Shown: one piece after another, positions 27,430 through 36,167 of the stretch
Position numbering within the stretch: the stretch's first letter is position 1
Layout: each line of letters starts with the position of its first letter
Assembly (NCBI GenBank): GCA_947258815.1
Contig: CAMYJW010000030.1
Coordinates: 682,001 to 746,000, forward strand
Origin: an uncultured Sphingomonadaceae bacterium
GTDB taxonomy: Bacteria > Pseudomonadota > Alphaproteobacteria > Sphingomonadales > Sphingomonadaceae
Direction: 5' to 3'
DNA length: 64,000 nucleotides
Made by a program: the position numbers and the translations under genes
Notes under the pieces: model-generated
Databases searched by the model: none
Told to the model about the DNA's origin: nothing
The model's input: only the letters and a program-made list of their open reading frames with translations

Positions 27430-27459
27430 AAGAAAGCGCCCGGCTGTTAGGCCGGGCGC
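27430..27459 (-). terminator. Hairpin with T-rich tail inside the CoxIII cassette (possible attenuating terminator)
   Basis: A perfect 9-base stem (GCGCCCGGC / GCCGGGCGC) with a 6-base loop spans 27436-27459. On the minus strand it is followed by TTTCTTTCC. It lies between the membrane protein gene and the CoxIII-like gene, both minus, so it may end most transcripts after the first gene and lower expression of the last two. Confidence 0.65.
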
Positions 27460-27483
27460 GTCAGAGTTGTCAATTCAGACCGT

Positions 27484-28224
27484 TCAGGCCGGGCTGAGCC
27501 GTCCTGCGGCACGTTCCTGCTCTTCGGGCGAACGATATACGTGCTTGAGCACGAAATAGTTGTACGCCGCAAAGAACGCGAAGAACCATGTTCCGAAAAT
27601 GATCCAGTAATTGAACAGGCCATCGACTGCGAACGGGCCTTCATCGACGAACGGCATGATTACCAGCGCAACAAAGCTGATGCCAATCGCAATGCTGGTC
27701 CAGCCAGCCCAATCGGGGAACATCGTCTGGCGTTTGTTCAGCACTGTCCACAAACCAAGACCAACCATCTGCATGGTGGTGATCATGTATGTGCAATCAA
27801 AAATGATCCATGAGAACGTGTGCACCATCTTGATCATGCCGGGATCAACCTGATCGACAAGAATCGCGCAAGCAGCCCACATCGCCGGGCAGAAAGCCAG
27901 CAGCCAGCCGGTCAGAATGCCGCCGGCAAGCTCAAGAAAGCTCAGCGCTGTCATATTGCCGTTCGCATCGCGCATAAGCGATGCCAGAAGGCAGGACCAG
28001 ACCGTGTAGAACAGGCCAAACGTGGCCGAGCCGATCATGGCAATACCCAGATTGGGGTACTTGCCGTAGTATTCAGACACGAGCTGTTCCGGCGTCATGC
28101 CGATCATGTTTGGCGGTGGCATGTTCTGGCCCAGAATGCCCCAGAACAAGAAGTATCCGACGACAAACACAGGGCCGCACCATGCAAGCCCCCGCTCTAT
28201 CGCCCTGTTCGCACTTTCTTCCAT
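27484..28224 (-). CDS. Polytopic membrane protein of unknown function linked to CoxIII/CoxIV-like genes
   Basis: About 246 residues with six or seven predicted transmembrane helices. It starts ESANRAIERGLAWCGPVFVVGYFLFWGILGQNMPPP and has a late motif IAIGISFVALVIMPFVDEGPFAVDG. The protein at 43724-44455 shares this layout (LAW-GP-F, LG-N-PP, W-IGISF, PF-EGP-A-DG), so they are paralogues. Both stand first in a cassette with CoxIII- and CoxIV-like genes. GGAGGAGG upstream of the ATG at 28224 supports the start. I do not recognise the family and assign no function. Confidence 0.75.
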   Translation of the reverse strand: MEESANRAIERGLAWCGPVFVVGYFLFWGILGQNMPPPNMIGMTPEQLVSEYYGKYPNLGIAMIGSATFGLFYTVWSCLLASLMRDANGNMTALSFLELAGGILTGWLLAFCPAMWAACAILVDQVDPGMIKMVHTFSWIIFDCTYMITTMQMVGLGLWTVLNKRQTMFPDWAGWTSIAIGISFVALVIMPFVDEGPFAVDGLFNYWIIFGTWFFAFFAAYNYFVLKHVYRSPEEQERAAGRLSPA

Positions 28225-28412
28225 GACTCCAATCCTCCTCCAGTATTCGGGCCCTCGCCCCGCTTGGATCCGCGACATCAACGCAATCCGCACACCTCGC
28301 ATCCGCGCCCGATGTCGGCGCGCAATTTAAAACACCTGTTTTATTTCCGAAGTATGCGATTCGCATTTGCACATGTCAACGGTGAACACTGTCACACTTT
28401 CGCGCGATCGAT
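28225..28412 (-). promoter_or_regulatory. Promoter region of the first CoxIII cassette with two inverted repeats
   Basis: The gap holds two perfect inverted repeats: TAAAACA-CC-TGTTTTA at 28328-28343 and ATGCGA-T-TCGCAT at 28354-28366. They lie 100-140 bases upstream of the membrane protein start and just beyond the stop of the CoA transferase. They could be regulator binding sites or part of a transcription terminator for the CoA transferase operon. Confidence 0.5.
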
Positions 28413-29567
28413 TTACCGGGACGACCGGCCAATCTCTGCAAGAATTTCGGACGTGTGCTCTCCCAGCGCGGGCGGGCGCAGCCGCACCCCTTCCGCGCCC
28501 GGATCAATCGGCAGCCGAAGCTGGCTGATGCCCGGATTTCCGCCAGCGGAGGCCATTTCGACCAGCAAGTTCCGCTCTGCGATTTCAGGTTGCGTGATCG
28601 CCTCTCCCACGCTGTTCACCCGGCCGCACGAGATGCCCGCATCGCCCAGGATCGCCAGCCAGTCGGCCACGCTTGCACCTGCAATCCGCCGGGCAATCAG
28701 GCTATCCAGTTCACCCCGGTTGCGCAGGCGCGCGGCCATTGTTGCGAATCGTTCGTCCGCTGGCAGATCGTCCAGACCCAGCGCCGCGCAGAGCCGGGGA
28801 AACTGCGGCTCGCTGGCGGTAGCGATCATCAGTTCGCCATCATTAGCGCGAAAAACGCCGTATGGCGCCGCACTGGGCGCGCCCGCACCGAATTTGCGCG
28901 GTTCCTCGCCCGTTGCCAACAAGCCAAGAAGCTGGTGGTTCATCAGATTGAACGCGGTATCTGTCAGCGCGGATCGCACGTATTCCCCGCCCCCACCCTG
29001 CGCCCGCCGCGCCAGCGCCGCCATGATCCCCATGGCCGACCACTGCCCCGTGCCAAGATCGAGCACCGATGGCGCGATCCGCACGGTTGGTTCGCCTTCG
29101 TTGCCGGTAAAGCTCATCAGACCTGAAACGGCCTGCACCAGCGCGTCATATCCGGGCATGGACTTGCCCAGCGGCCCATCTCCGAATGCGCTGATCGAAC
29201 ACATGATGATATCGGCCTTGCGCGCGCGAAATGCGTCATAAGTCAGCCCCAGTTTTTCACCCAGACCGGGCGGAAAACTTTCGATCACGACATCGGCCGT
29301 CTCAACCAGCCGAAACAGCGTTGCGCGATCTTCTGCCTTGCGCAGATCAAGCACAATGCTGCGCTTGTTGCGGTTTACTGCAAGAAAGACGGTCGCTTCG
29401 CCATCATGGCGGGGGGGCAAGTTGCGCGTGTCATCGCCGGTGGGCGGACGCTCAACCTTGATAACATCCGCGCCCATATCGCCCAGAATCATCGCCGCAT
29501 ACGGCCCGGCTATATTGGTGGCGAGATCGAGCACGCGAAGCCCGTCGTATGTCTGCGCAAACCCCAT
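28413..29567 (-). CDS. CaiB/BaiF (family III) CoA transferase
   Basis: A 384-residue family III CoA transferase that moves CoA between organic acids. Hallmarks include LRVLDLATNIAGPYAAMILGDMGADVIKVERP, NRNKRSIVLDLR, PGYDALVQAVSGLMSFTG and the region with the expected catalytic Asp (PSVLDLGTGQWSAMGIMAAL). The start codon shares one base with the stop of the MIP18-like gene. As last gene of a long catabolic operon it could activate an acid produced by the pathway without ATP cost, or recycle CoA. Confidence 0.95.
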   Translation of the reverse strand: MGFAQTYDGLRVLDLATNIAGPYAAMILGDMGADVIKVERPPTGDDTRNLPPRHDGEATVFLAVNRNKRSIVLDLRKAEDRATLFRLVETADVVIESFPPGLGEKLGLTYDAFRARKADIIMCSISAFGDGPLGKSMPGYDALVQAVSGLMSFTGNEGEPTVRIAPSVLDLGTGQWSAMGIMAALARRAQGGGGEYVRSALTDTAFNLMNHQLLGLLATGEEPRKFGAGAPSAAPYGVFRANDGELMIATASEPQFPRLCAALGLDDLPADERFATMAARLRNRGELDSLIARRIAGASVADWLAILGDAGISCGRVNSVGEAITQPEIAERNLLVEMASAGGNPGISQLRLPIDPGAEGVRLRPPALGEHTSEILAEIGRSSR

Positions 29568-29875
29568 CAGGCCCGCCGCCGGACGCGATCATCGCTCCAC
29601 AATTTGTCGAGCGTCTGGCGCACTTTGACACTGGAAACACCATCGAGCGGCATCAGCGCGTCGGCGATATATTCAGCCATACGCATATAGTGCACACAGC
29701 CCGGATCGGTAAGGCACAACGTCACCGTTACCGCGCCGTCATCGCAAATCGCGATATCGTCAATCAGGCCCATTTCGACCATGCTCATCGGATCGTTCAT
29801 GGCGATGCTGCACGGTTCGGGGATGCCATCGAGCCGGGCAGCAATCTGATCGCGAAGGCCAGCCTGTTCGCTCAT
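29567..29875 (-). CDS. MIP18/PaaD-like (DUF59) metal-sulfur cluster assembly family protein
   Basis: About 102 residues. The fold pattern is IPEPCSIAMNDPMSMVEMGLIDDIAICDDGAVTVTLCLTDPGCVHYMRMAEYIADAL, with the cysteine motif TDPGC where PaaD/SufT-type proteins have TxPxCP. These proteins help Fe-S cluster delivery, and PaaD serves the phenylacetyl-CoA epoxidase. The ATG at 29875 overlaps the amidohydrolase stop (ATGA). Possible clients in the window are the Rieske oxygenase and the ferredoxin reductase, although neither is adjacent. Confidence 0.8.
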   Translation of the reverse strand: MSEQAGLRDQIAARLDGIPEPCSIAMNDPMSMVEMGLIDDIAICDDGAVTVTLCLTDPGCVHYMRMAEYIADALMPLDGVSSVKVRQTLDKLWSDDRVRRRA

Positions 29876-30933
29876 CCGCGCAGCACGCTCCATGCCTGCG
29901 GCACGCCGTTTTCACGCGCGCGCGCAAATTCATCCTGCGCTATTCTGGGCAACAGCGCGTCCGCATCGAAACCATAAAGCTTGAGCGCATTGCCCCCCAG
30001 AATATTGGCGCGATCCGCATCGGTCAGCGCGCGCAGGCCAAACTCCTCGATATGCGCATCGGCAAACTGATAGTTGCGAAACGCCTCGATCAGCGGGCGC
30101 GGATGTGCCAGATTATTGCCGCTGGCAAACAGCAGCCGATCAGATCCGACTTCGCTGATCAGCCGGCCCAGAACCTTGTCAAACACGCGCGGCTTGACGA
30201 GCACGTAGGAGAATGTCGTCTCCATCGTCATGTAGAGATTGGGATAGCGCTGCATCAGCGCGAGCGTCTGATCGAGGAACGCCGCCCCGCCGTGCACCAT
30301 TTCAAACGTCATGTCCGGGAAGCGCCCAAGCGGCGATTCCATATCGTCAATGTCAAACGCATCGCGCGGAGCAGGCTCCAGCCACAGCGCCTTGTGAATG
30401 GCAACACGGGTGATGCCGATTTTCTGGCAGTATTCCAGAAACGGCGTGGCCCAGTCTTCCCCGTCCATGCGCCAGCCCTGGCCGATGCCATCATAGAAGA
30501 ACGCCGGATACAGCTTCACGCCGTCGATACCCAGTTCATCAACCTGGCGCTTGATTTCGTCAATTGCGGTAGAAACGATCGGCGTGCCGACAGTGCCATA
30601 CATTTTCACCCGGTCGGGGTGGCTGTCGCGAAAGGCGGCGCACTTTTCCGGCAGCGTGATCGGCCCCAGCCCGAAGCCAAGGTTGGGCAGCGCATGCAGC
30701 ACCGCGAAATCGACCGGGCTTTCGACAAATTCCGCCCTCGCGATCACATCGAAGCCGGGATCGCGGTAAAATTCCGCATCTTTCAGCCTGTAATGCGCAT
30801 TGGCTTCATCGAATGACAGCTTGTGCGAGGCATAGACAGCCTCAATCTGTGCGCGGGCTTCGGGGTTCTGGTTTTCCGGCGACATGTTCCACGGGTGGAC
30901 CACGGCATCGACAATCACATTGCCATCAAGCAT
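29872..30933 (-). CDS. Amidohydrolase-2 family metal-dependent hydrolase (ACMSD-like)
   Basis: A 353-residue TIM-barrel protein. Conserved pieces are VDAVVHPWN at the N-terminus, GIDGVKLYPAFFYDGIG, VAIHKALW, FEMVHGGAAFLDQTLALMQRYPNLYMTMETTFSYV and LLFASGNNLAHPRP. The usual N-terminal HxH is reduced to VVHPW, so metal binding may be unusual. Family members hydrolyse or decarboxylate ring-derived acids, including opening cyclic diketones. It follows an enoyl-CoA hydratase and precedes the MIP18-like gene within four bases. Confidence 0.85.
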   Translation of the reverse strand: MLDGNVIVDAVVHPWNMSPENQNPEARAQIEAVYASHKLSFDEANAHYRLKDAEFYRDPGFDVIARAEFVESPVDFAVLHALPNLGFGLGPITLPEKCAAFRDSHPDRVKMYGTVGTPIVSTAIDEIKRQVDELGIDGVKLYPAFFYDGIGQGWRMDGEDWATPFLEYCQKIGITRVAIHKALWLEPAPRDAFDIDDMESPLGRFPDMTFEMVHGGAAFLDQTLALMQRYPNLYMTMETTFSYVLVKPRVFDKVLGRLISEVGSDRLLFASGNNLAHPRPLIEAFRNYQFADAHIEEFGLRALTDADRANILGGNALKLYGFDADALLPRIAQDEFARARENGVPQAWSVLRG

Positions 30934-30936
30934 CGC

Positions 30937-31740
30937 TCAATCCTCACCGCGGTTATAGCGTGGCGCGCGTTTTTCCAGCGCGGCGTTCACGCCTTCGCGC
31001 AAGTCATCACTATAAGTCAGCGCAGCAACGCCCCAGAAGCTGGCGTTCATCGATCCCTGCAAGTCCATGTGCCAGCTCTGACGAAGCTGCTGTTTGGTCG
31101 CCTCGATGGCAAGGCGCGGGCGCTCTGCAATCCGGGCGGCCAGCGCCACAGCCTCATTAATCAGGGCATCAGGCTCCACCACGCGATTGACCAGCCCAAC
31201 GGCAAGCGCGCGCTCTGCATCGAAAATATCGCCGGTCAGCGCCATTTCGGCTGCCATCCCGCTGCCCACCAGCCGGGGCAGGAAATACGCACCGCCATTG
31301 CCGGGATTGAGGCCAAGTTTGATATATGTTTCGCCCAGCTTGGCGCGGGTTGAGGCAATGCGCATATCGCAGGCCAGCGCAAAATCGAGGCCGCCCGCTG
31401 TCGCCCCGCCGTTGATCGCCGCGATCACCGGCAGGCGGCTGGAAACGAGCCGCTGCGTAACGGGCCACAAAACCCGCGCATTATAAGGTTCCTGCTTGCG
31501 CGCGTGATCTTCGGCCAGATATGTCTGAAATTCGACCAGATCCGCGCCCGCGCAAAACTGTTTTCCAGCCCCGGTGATAACCAGAACGCGAACCGAAAAA
31601 TCGGTTTCGAGCGCGTTAAGCGCGTCAATCAGATCTGCTGCAAGTTCCGGCACAACGCCATTGCCGCGATCGGGACGGTTCAACGTTAACATTGCCACGC
31701 CGTCGGCAGGCCGTTCAACGATGATCGTATCGTATGTCAT
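30937..31740 (-). CDS. Enoyl-CoA hydratase/isomerase family protein
   Basis: About 267 residues, crotonase fold, with oxyanion-hole segments GKQFCAGADLVEF and INGGATAGGLDFALACDMRIAS and the C-terminal NAALEKRAPRYNRGED typical of the family. Catalytic acids are not certain, so hydratase, isomerase or hydrolase chemistry is possible. The ATG at 31740 (MTYDTIIVERP) is chosen over an in-frame GTG three codons earlier. It lies just after the thiolase stop in the beta-oxidation-like operon. Confidence 0.93.
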   Translation of the reverse strand: MTYDTIIVERPADGVAMLTLNRPDRGNGVVPELAADLIDALNALETDFSVRVLVITGAGKQFCAGADLVEFQTYLAEDHARKQEPYNARVLWPVTQRLVSSRLPVIAAINGGATAGGLDFALACDMRIASTRAKLGETYIKLGLNPGNGGAYFLPRLVGSGMAAEMALTGDIFDAERALAVGLVNRVVEPDALINEAVALAARIAERPRLAIEATKQQLRQSWHMDLQGSMNASFWGVAALTYSDDLREGVNAALEKRAPRYNRGED

Positions 31741-31749
31741 GCGCCCCAC

Positions 31750-32919
31750 CTAACCCAATCGTTCAAGGATGGTCACGATCGAAAGCGCATAGGAGCCATC
31801 AAGCCAGCCCCCGCCGTTCACCGCAAGCCCAAGCCGCGCGCCTCCTATCTGGCGGCCCTGCGCCTCGCCCCGTAGCTGGGTGACCAGTTCATGCAGCTGC
31901 GCACAGCCGGTCGCGCCCAGTGCATGTCCGCGGCTGAGCAAACCGCCGCTGGCGTTAACCGGATGCGCTCCGCCCAAAGCGGTGGCGCCATCGCGCAGCA
32001 GGCGGAAGCCCTCTCCCGCATCGCACAGGCCGATTTCCTGATACTGAAACAGTTCGGCAGGCGCGGCGGCATCGTGCAGTTCAATCACATTGCAATCGCG
32101 TGCGCCCAGCCCTGCAACGTCAAACGCTTTTGCCGCCGCATCCTCAACCGGTTTGCCATCCGCGCCCGACGCATTCTGGCAGGCGCGCACGACGATCATC
32201 GGCAAACCCAGCGCTTTCGCCCGCTCTTCAGAGCACACCACGATCGCCGCCGCGCCATCTGTTGTCGGAGAGCACATCGGCAATGTAAGCGGGGGAACGA
32301 TCATGCGCCCGTTCACCACATCATCAATCGTCTGCGGCTTGCGCAACTGGGCGAGCGGATTGTGCGCGGCGTTGTTGCGGTTTTTTACAGCAATGCGGGC
32401 AAAATCCTCAACCTCAGCGCCATAATCATCCAGGTATCGCTGGGCGACACCTGCATAATAATCCATCAGGATCGAATTGCTGCTTTCCTCACGCGGATCG
32501 CTTTCGCCGATCTCCTCAATATCGGTGGAGCCGCGCAGCGCATGGAACGGGCGATTGCGCTCTTCATGGTGCATCTGCTCCGCGCCGAGGGCCAGCACAA
32601 CATCCGCGCACCCGCTTGCCACTGCCTCAACCGCCAGCAGAAAAGCCGATCCGCCAGACGCGCAGGCATTTTCGACGTTGATTGTCGGTAACTGGCCAAG
32701 CGGATGGCCGCGAAACGCCACCTGCCCGCGGATCATCACCTGCTGCGTAACCGTCCCGGCGATGGCATTGCCGAAATAGACGCGCTGGGCATCGGCAAAG
32801 TCCATACCGGCCATTGCGAACGCCTGTTCGGACGCTTCCACAGACATACTGCGCAAGCCGCGCCCGACCTGCTTGCCGAACCGGGTCATCCCGACCCCGG
32901 CGATCACAACCCGCCTCAT
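31750..32919 (-). CDS. Thiolase family protein (SCP-x/acetyl-CoA acetyltransferase-like)
   Basis: About 389 residues. The nucleophile Cys motif ENACASGGSAF and the His motif SRGHALGATGCAQ are present, so true thiolytic activity on a 3-oxoacyl-CoA is plausible. This contrasts with the two other thiolase-like proteins of the window. A longer frame exists upstream but is antisense-like junk overlapping the Gly/Ser-rich tail of the acyl-CoA synthetase. The ATG at 32919 overlaps the synthetase stop (ATGA). Confidence 0.93.
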   Translation of the reverse strand: MRRVVIAGVGMTRFGKQVGRGLRSMSVEASEQAFAMAGMDFADAQRVYFGNAIAGTVTQQVMIRGQVAFRGHPLGQLPTINVENACASGGSAFLLAVEAVASGCADVVLALGAEQMHHEERNRPFHALRGSTDIEEIGESDPREESSNSILMDYYAGVAQRYLDDYGAEVEDFARIAVKNRNNAAHNPLAQLRKPQTIDDVVNGRMIVPPLTLPMCSPTTDGAAAIVVCSEERAKALGLPMIVVRACQNASGADGKPVEDAAAKAFDVAGLGARDCNVIELHDAAAPAELFQYQEIGLCDAGEGFRLLRDGATALGGAHPVNASGGLLSRGHALGATGCAQLHELVTQLRGEAQGRQIGGARLGLAVNGGGWLDGSYALSIVTILERLG

Positions 32920-34532
32920 GCCGGTTGCGCCTTGCCGGAGCCTGCCGCGTCGCCACCGCTGCCACTGCTGCCACCGCCGCCGATCTTGGAAGAATGACCT
33001 TCCCAGTATTTCTCGCGCACTTCGCGGCGAAGGATTTTGCCATAGCCGCTCACCGGCAGGGCATCGACGAAATCCACGGCCTTGGGCTTTTTGTATCCGG
33101 CCATATGTTCCCCGCAAAAATCTATGATGTCCTGCGCGCCGAGTGCCTCACCATCGGCCGGGACAACAACCGCGTGAACCGCCTCGCCCCAATACGCATC
33201 GGGTATGCCAAACACCACACAGTTGGAAACCTTGGGATGCAGGATGATCACTTCTTCCACTTCGCGCGGATAGACATTGTTGCCGCCCGATATGACCATG
33301 TCTTTCGCGCGGTCGAGCAGGAACAGATAGCCCCGATCATCGAAATAGCCGATATCGCCGGTATGCAGCCAGCCGCCGCGAAGCGCATCTTCGCTTGCTT
33401 CGGGATTGTTCCAGTAACCGGGCATCACAACATCGCCGCGCGCCACAACTTCGCCTGCTTCGCCCGGCGGCAGCGGGTTATCGTCCTGATCTACGCAATG
33501 CGCTTCAACATCGGTGCGCACCTGCCCGGCAGAGCCAATGCGCGGATCGTTCGTTTCCAGCAGATGTTGGTGCGCCGCCGCGCTCATCCCGGTGATCGTG
33601 ATCGGCGCTTCGCCCTGTCCGTATAGCTGAACGAACACCGGCCCGAAGGTTTTCATCGCCTGTTTAAGCTGTTCGACATAGATCGGCGCGCCGCCATAGC
33701 AGATTGCCTGCAGGCTTGAGATATCATGGCGCCCCGGCACATGGTCTTCCAGCAGTTTGACGATCTGGGTCGGCGCCATAAACGCAATGTGCGAAACCTT
33801 GAGCCGTTCTACCGTTTCCAGCAGGCTGTCGATTTCAAAACTCGCGGTGTCAGTAATCGCGTTGACCGCGCCGCGCGCCACCGCCGGAAGCGCAACGATC
33901 CCGCTGCCGTGCGACATCGGCGCGCAATGCAAGACCACTTCTCCGGGCTGGATGTTATGCAGGTCCGCCAGATAGTTCATGATCACGCAGCGCACCATGC
34001 GGTGATTCCAGATCGCGCCTTTGGGTTTGCCGGTGGTACCCGATGTATAAAACAGCCAACACAGATCCTCAGGCGCGGCTTCAACGGCGGCATCCAGCGC
34101 ATTTTCGGGATCAAGCAACGTGTCATAAGGCTGCGCGCCGCTCACCTCATCGAGGCAAAACCGCTCAACCCCAGAAAACAACGCCGTGTTTGCCTCGATA
34201 CCTTCCTGAAATTCAGCCCCGTGAATCAGCACTTTCGCGCCGCTGTTCTCAACAATGTAGGCCATTTCCCGCGCATGGAGCCGCGCGTTGACCGGCACCA
34301 CGATAAGCCCGGCGGCGAAACAGCCGAAAATCACTTCCATGATGCGCGGTGAATTGGCGAGGCAGAAAGCCACACGGTCACCCGGCTGGCACCCCATCGC
34401 AATCAGATTGCCGCCCACCGCCAGCGCGCGATCGCGAAACTGGCGATAGGTCAGCCGCTCGCTTCCCTGCACCAGCGCCAGCTCTTCCGGGCGATGCCGG
34501 GCGGACTTTTCAAGGAATGCAAAGCTGTTCAT
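32916..34532 (-). CDS. AMP-dependent acyl-CoA synthetase with Gly/Ser-rich tail
   Basis: A 538-residue adenylate-forming enzyme with CWLFYTSGTTGKPKGAIWNH, LYGQGEAP, HTGDIGYFDDRGYLFLLDRAKDMVISGGNNVYPREVEE and the catalytic lysine motif SGYGKILRREVREKYW. After that the chain ends in an unusual low-complexity tail (GGGGSSGSGGDAAGSG) of about 22 residues that family members do not need. It is coupled to the thiolase downstream. Substrate is likely a medium or branched acid of the pathway. Confidence 0.94.
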   Translation of the reverse strand: MNSFAFLEKSARHRPEELALVQGSERLTYRQFRDRALAVGGNLIAMGCQPGDRVAFCLANSPRIMEVIFGCFAAGLIVVPVNARLHAREMAYIVENSGAKVLIHGAEFQEGIEANTALFSGVERFCLDEVSGAQPYDTLLDPENALDAAVEAAPEDLCWLFYTSGTTGKPKGAIWNHRMVRCVIMNYLADLHNIQPGEVVLHCAPMSHGSGIVALPAVARGAVNAITDTASFEIDSLLETVERLKVSHIAFMAPTQIVKLLEDHVPGRHDISSLQAICYGGAPIYVEQLKQAMKTFGPVFVQLYGQGEAPITITGMSAAAHQHLLETNDPRIGSAGQVRTDVEAHCVDQDDNPLPPGEAGEVVARGDVVMPGYWNNPEASEDALRGGWLHTGDIGYFDDRGYLFLLDRAKDMVISGGNNVYPREVEEVIILHPKVSNCVVFGIPDAYWGEAVHAVVVPADGEALGAQDIIDFCGEHMAGYKKPKAVDFVDALPVSGYGKILRREVREKYWEGHSSKIGGGGSSGSGGDAAGSGKAQPA

Positions 34533-34541
34533 CGCAGCAAA

Positions 34542-34934
34542 TCAGCCGCCCGTGCGGCGGAAAAGCGCACACTCGCGCCCCTCTTCCTTGCTGACAAATT
34601 CAACCCGGTCATCGCATTCATAGCCAGACCAGTCATCCGGCCCGGTCTGCTCCAGCCGGACCAGCAGCTGCACACCTTCATCCAGCTTCACAACGCCGAG
34701 CGCATAAGGCAGATCGCCGTCAAACCCTTCAGGCGCGCCCTGGCGCAGCACGCAGAAACTGTGCAGATCGCCTTTTCCGCCAGACTCGGTCCAGCCAAGG
34801 TTGTCAGACTGACAATGCGGGCAGGCATAGCGCGGCCACATGTTCGGTTTGCCGCAGTCGTCGCACTGCTGGATCAGCAATTTGCCATCGGCAAGGCCAG
34901 CGCGAAAATCGCGAACTATGGGGGAAGTGTTCAT
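34542..34934 (-). CDS. DUF35 zinc-ribbon/OB-fold protein (acyl-CoA associated)
   Basis: A 130-residue protein with a rubredoxin-like zinc ribbon (CDDC near residue 24 and CPHC near 39) followed by an OB-fold that may bind acyl-CoA. DUF35 proteins partner thiolase-like enzymes; in steroid side-chain degradation the DUF35 domain of ChsH2 binds the aldolase Ltp2. The thiolase-like gene directly upstream (34938-36164) ends three bases before this start and is the obvious partner. Confidence 0.9.
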   Translation of the reverse strand: MNTSPIVRDFRAGLADGKLLIQQCDDCGKPNMWPRYACPHCQSDNLGWTESGGKGDLHSFCVLRQGAPEGFDGDLPYALGVVKLDEGVQLLVRLEQTGPDDWSGYECDDRVEFVSKEEGRECALFRRTGG

Positions 34935-34937
34935 CGT

Positions 34938-36164
34938 TCAGGCTCCCAGTCTGGTCCGTTCAAGCAAAACAATCTGCGCATCCATATAGCTGCCGCCCGT
35001 CCCGCCGATGATCGCCCTCTGGCAATCTTCAACCTGACGCTTGGCCGGCGCGCGATGGAGCAGCTGGCGAATACCTTCCACCAGCAGCGCGGTTCCGCCG
35101 CCAACGCCGGTGTGGCCTGCAGAAAGCAGCCCGCCGTTGGTGTTCATCGGCAGTTTGCCGCCCGGATCGCCATGGCCTGCTGCAAACCAGCGGGCACCCT
35201 CGCCCTTTTCGGCAATGCCGATGCCTTCCAGCGCGCTGGTCGTCACCGCGGCATAGCTATCATAGATTTCGGCAAGATCGGCATCTTCAGGCCCCCAGCC
35301 GGATTGGCTCCATGCCCGTTCTGCCGCAAGCGGCCAGCCCAGCACCGCCTGATCGCGTTCCTGACTGAGGCAATAGTGGCTCACACAGCCGCCCGACCCG
35401 GCAACGCGCACCGCATGGCCAATGCCCTTTTTCTTGGCATTTTCGGTGCTGGTGACAACAAACGCACAGGCGCCATCGGCCATGGGCGGACATTCATAAG
35501 CATGCAGCGGATCGGCTACCATGCGCGAGGCAAGGATCTGCTCGACCGTCAAAGTCTTGTCCCTGAACATCGCATTGTCGTTAAGGTTTGCCCAGTTGCG
35601 CAAGGTGACGCAGACCGAAGCCATTTCTTCCGGCGTGCTTTGCGTTGCATGCATATAGCGCCGGGTGATCATCGCGCCGATGGCGTTGAACTGAATGCCG
35701 GTCGGCAGTTCCCATTCGCCCGGAATGCCGTTTTTGGATAGCATCGTGATCATTTCGTTGAGATCGGCAGACCCCCAACGCTCTGCCTGCAACACCAGCA
35801 CATTTTTCGCATGGCCCGCCGTGATCAGGCCATGCGCGGTGCGCAGCGCGTTATCGCTGGTCGAGCCGCCCGAATGAACCATAAAGCTGGATTTGCAGGA
35901 GCCGTGAATGCCCAGCTCCTCAACCATGCGCGAAAACACCAGATCGGCCTGATCGGCGGCCGAATGCAGGTTCGGGATCAGCAGGATCGTATCGATCTCG
36001 CGCGGCACCATCCCGGCATCTTTAAGCGCAAGAATGGCCACTTTGGTCAGCGCCTCGATAAATCCGCGCTCAGGAAATTTGCCGGTGGGAATTTCCCCCA
36101 CGCCCACAAACACCGGATCGTTCGCCGCCCCGGCATTGACATTGAGAGTCCAGTTTTCAGCCAT
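34938..36164 (-). CDS. Thiolase-fold protein lacking the nucleophile Cys (Ltp2-like aldolase candidate)
   Basis: A 408-residue thiolase-superfamily protein. The usual CASGG nucleophile motif is replaced by FMVHSGGST, so no catalytic Cys is at that place, while NGGLLSAGHTGVGGG keeps the second His-type motif. Lipid-transfer-protein homologues such as Ltp2 lost thiolase chemistry and act as retro-aldolases in complex with a DUF35 protein. The following gene encodes a DUF35 protein and the preceding one a MaoC hydratase, which is exactly a hydratase-aldolase set. Substrate is unknown. Confidence 0.85.
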   Translation of the reverse strand: MAENWTLNVNAGAANDPVFVGVGEIPTGKFPERGFIEALTKVAILALKDAGMVPREIDTILLIPNLHSAADQADLVFSRMVEELGIHGSCKSSFMVHSGGSTSDNALRTAHGLITAGHAKNVLVLQAERWGSADLNEMITMLSKNGIPGEWELPTGIQFNAIGAMITRRYMHATQSTPEEMASVCVTLRNWANLNDNAMFRDKTLTVEQILASRMVADPLHAYECPPMADGACAFVVTSTENAKKKGIGHAVRVAGSGGCVSHYCLSQERDQAVLGWPLAAERAWSQSGWGPEDADLAEIYDSYAAVTTSALEGIGIAEKGEGARWFAAGHGDPGGKLPMNTNGGLLSAGHTGVGGGTALLVEGIRQLLHRAPAKRQVEDCQRAIIGGTGGSYMDAQIVLLERTRLGA

Positions 36165-36167
36165 GGT

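Noticed and set aside
26546-28224. A full cytochrome oxidase or nitric oxide reductase operon
   Set aside because: No subunit I or II with heme or copper ligands occurs anywhere in the window, so only accessory-like subunits are called.
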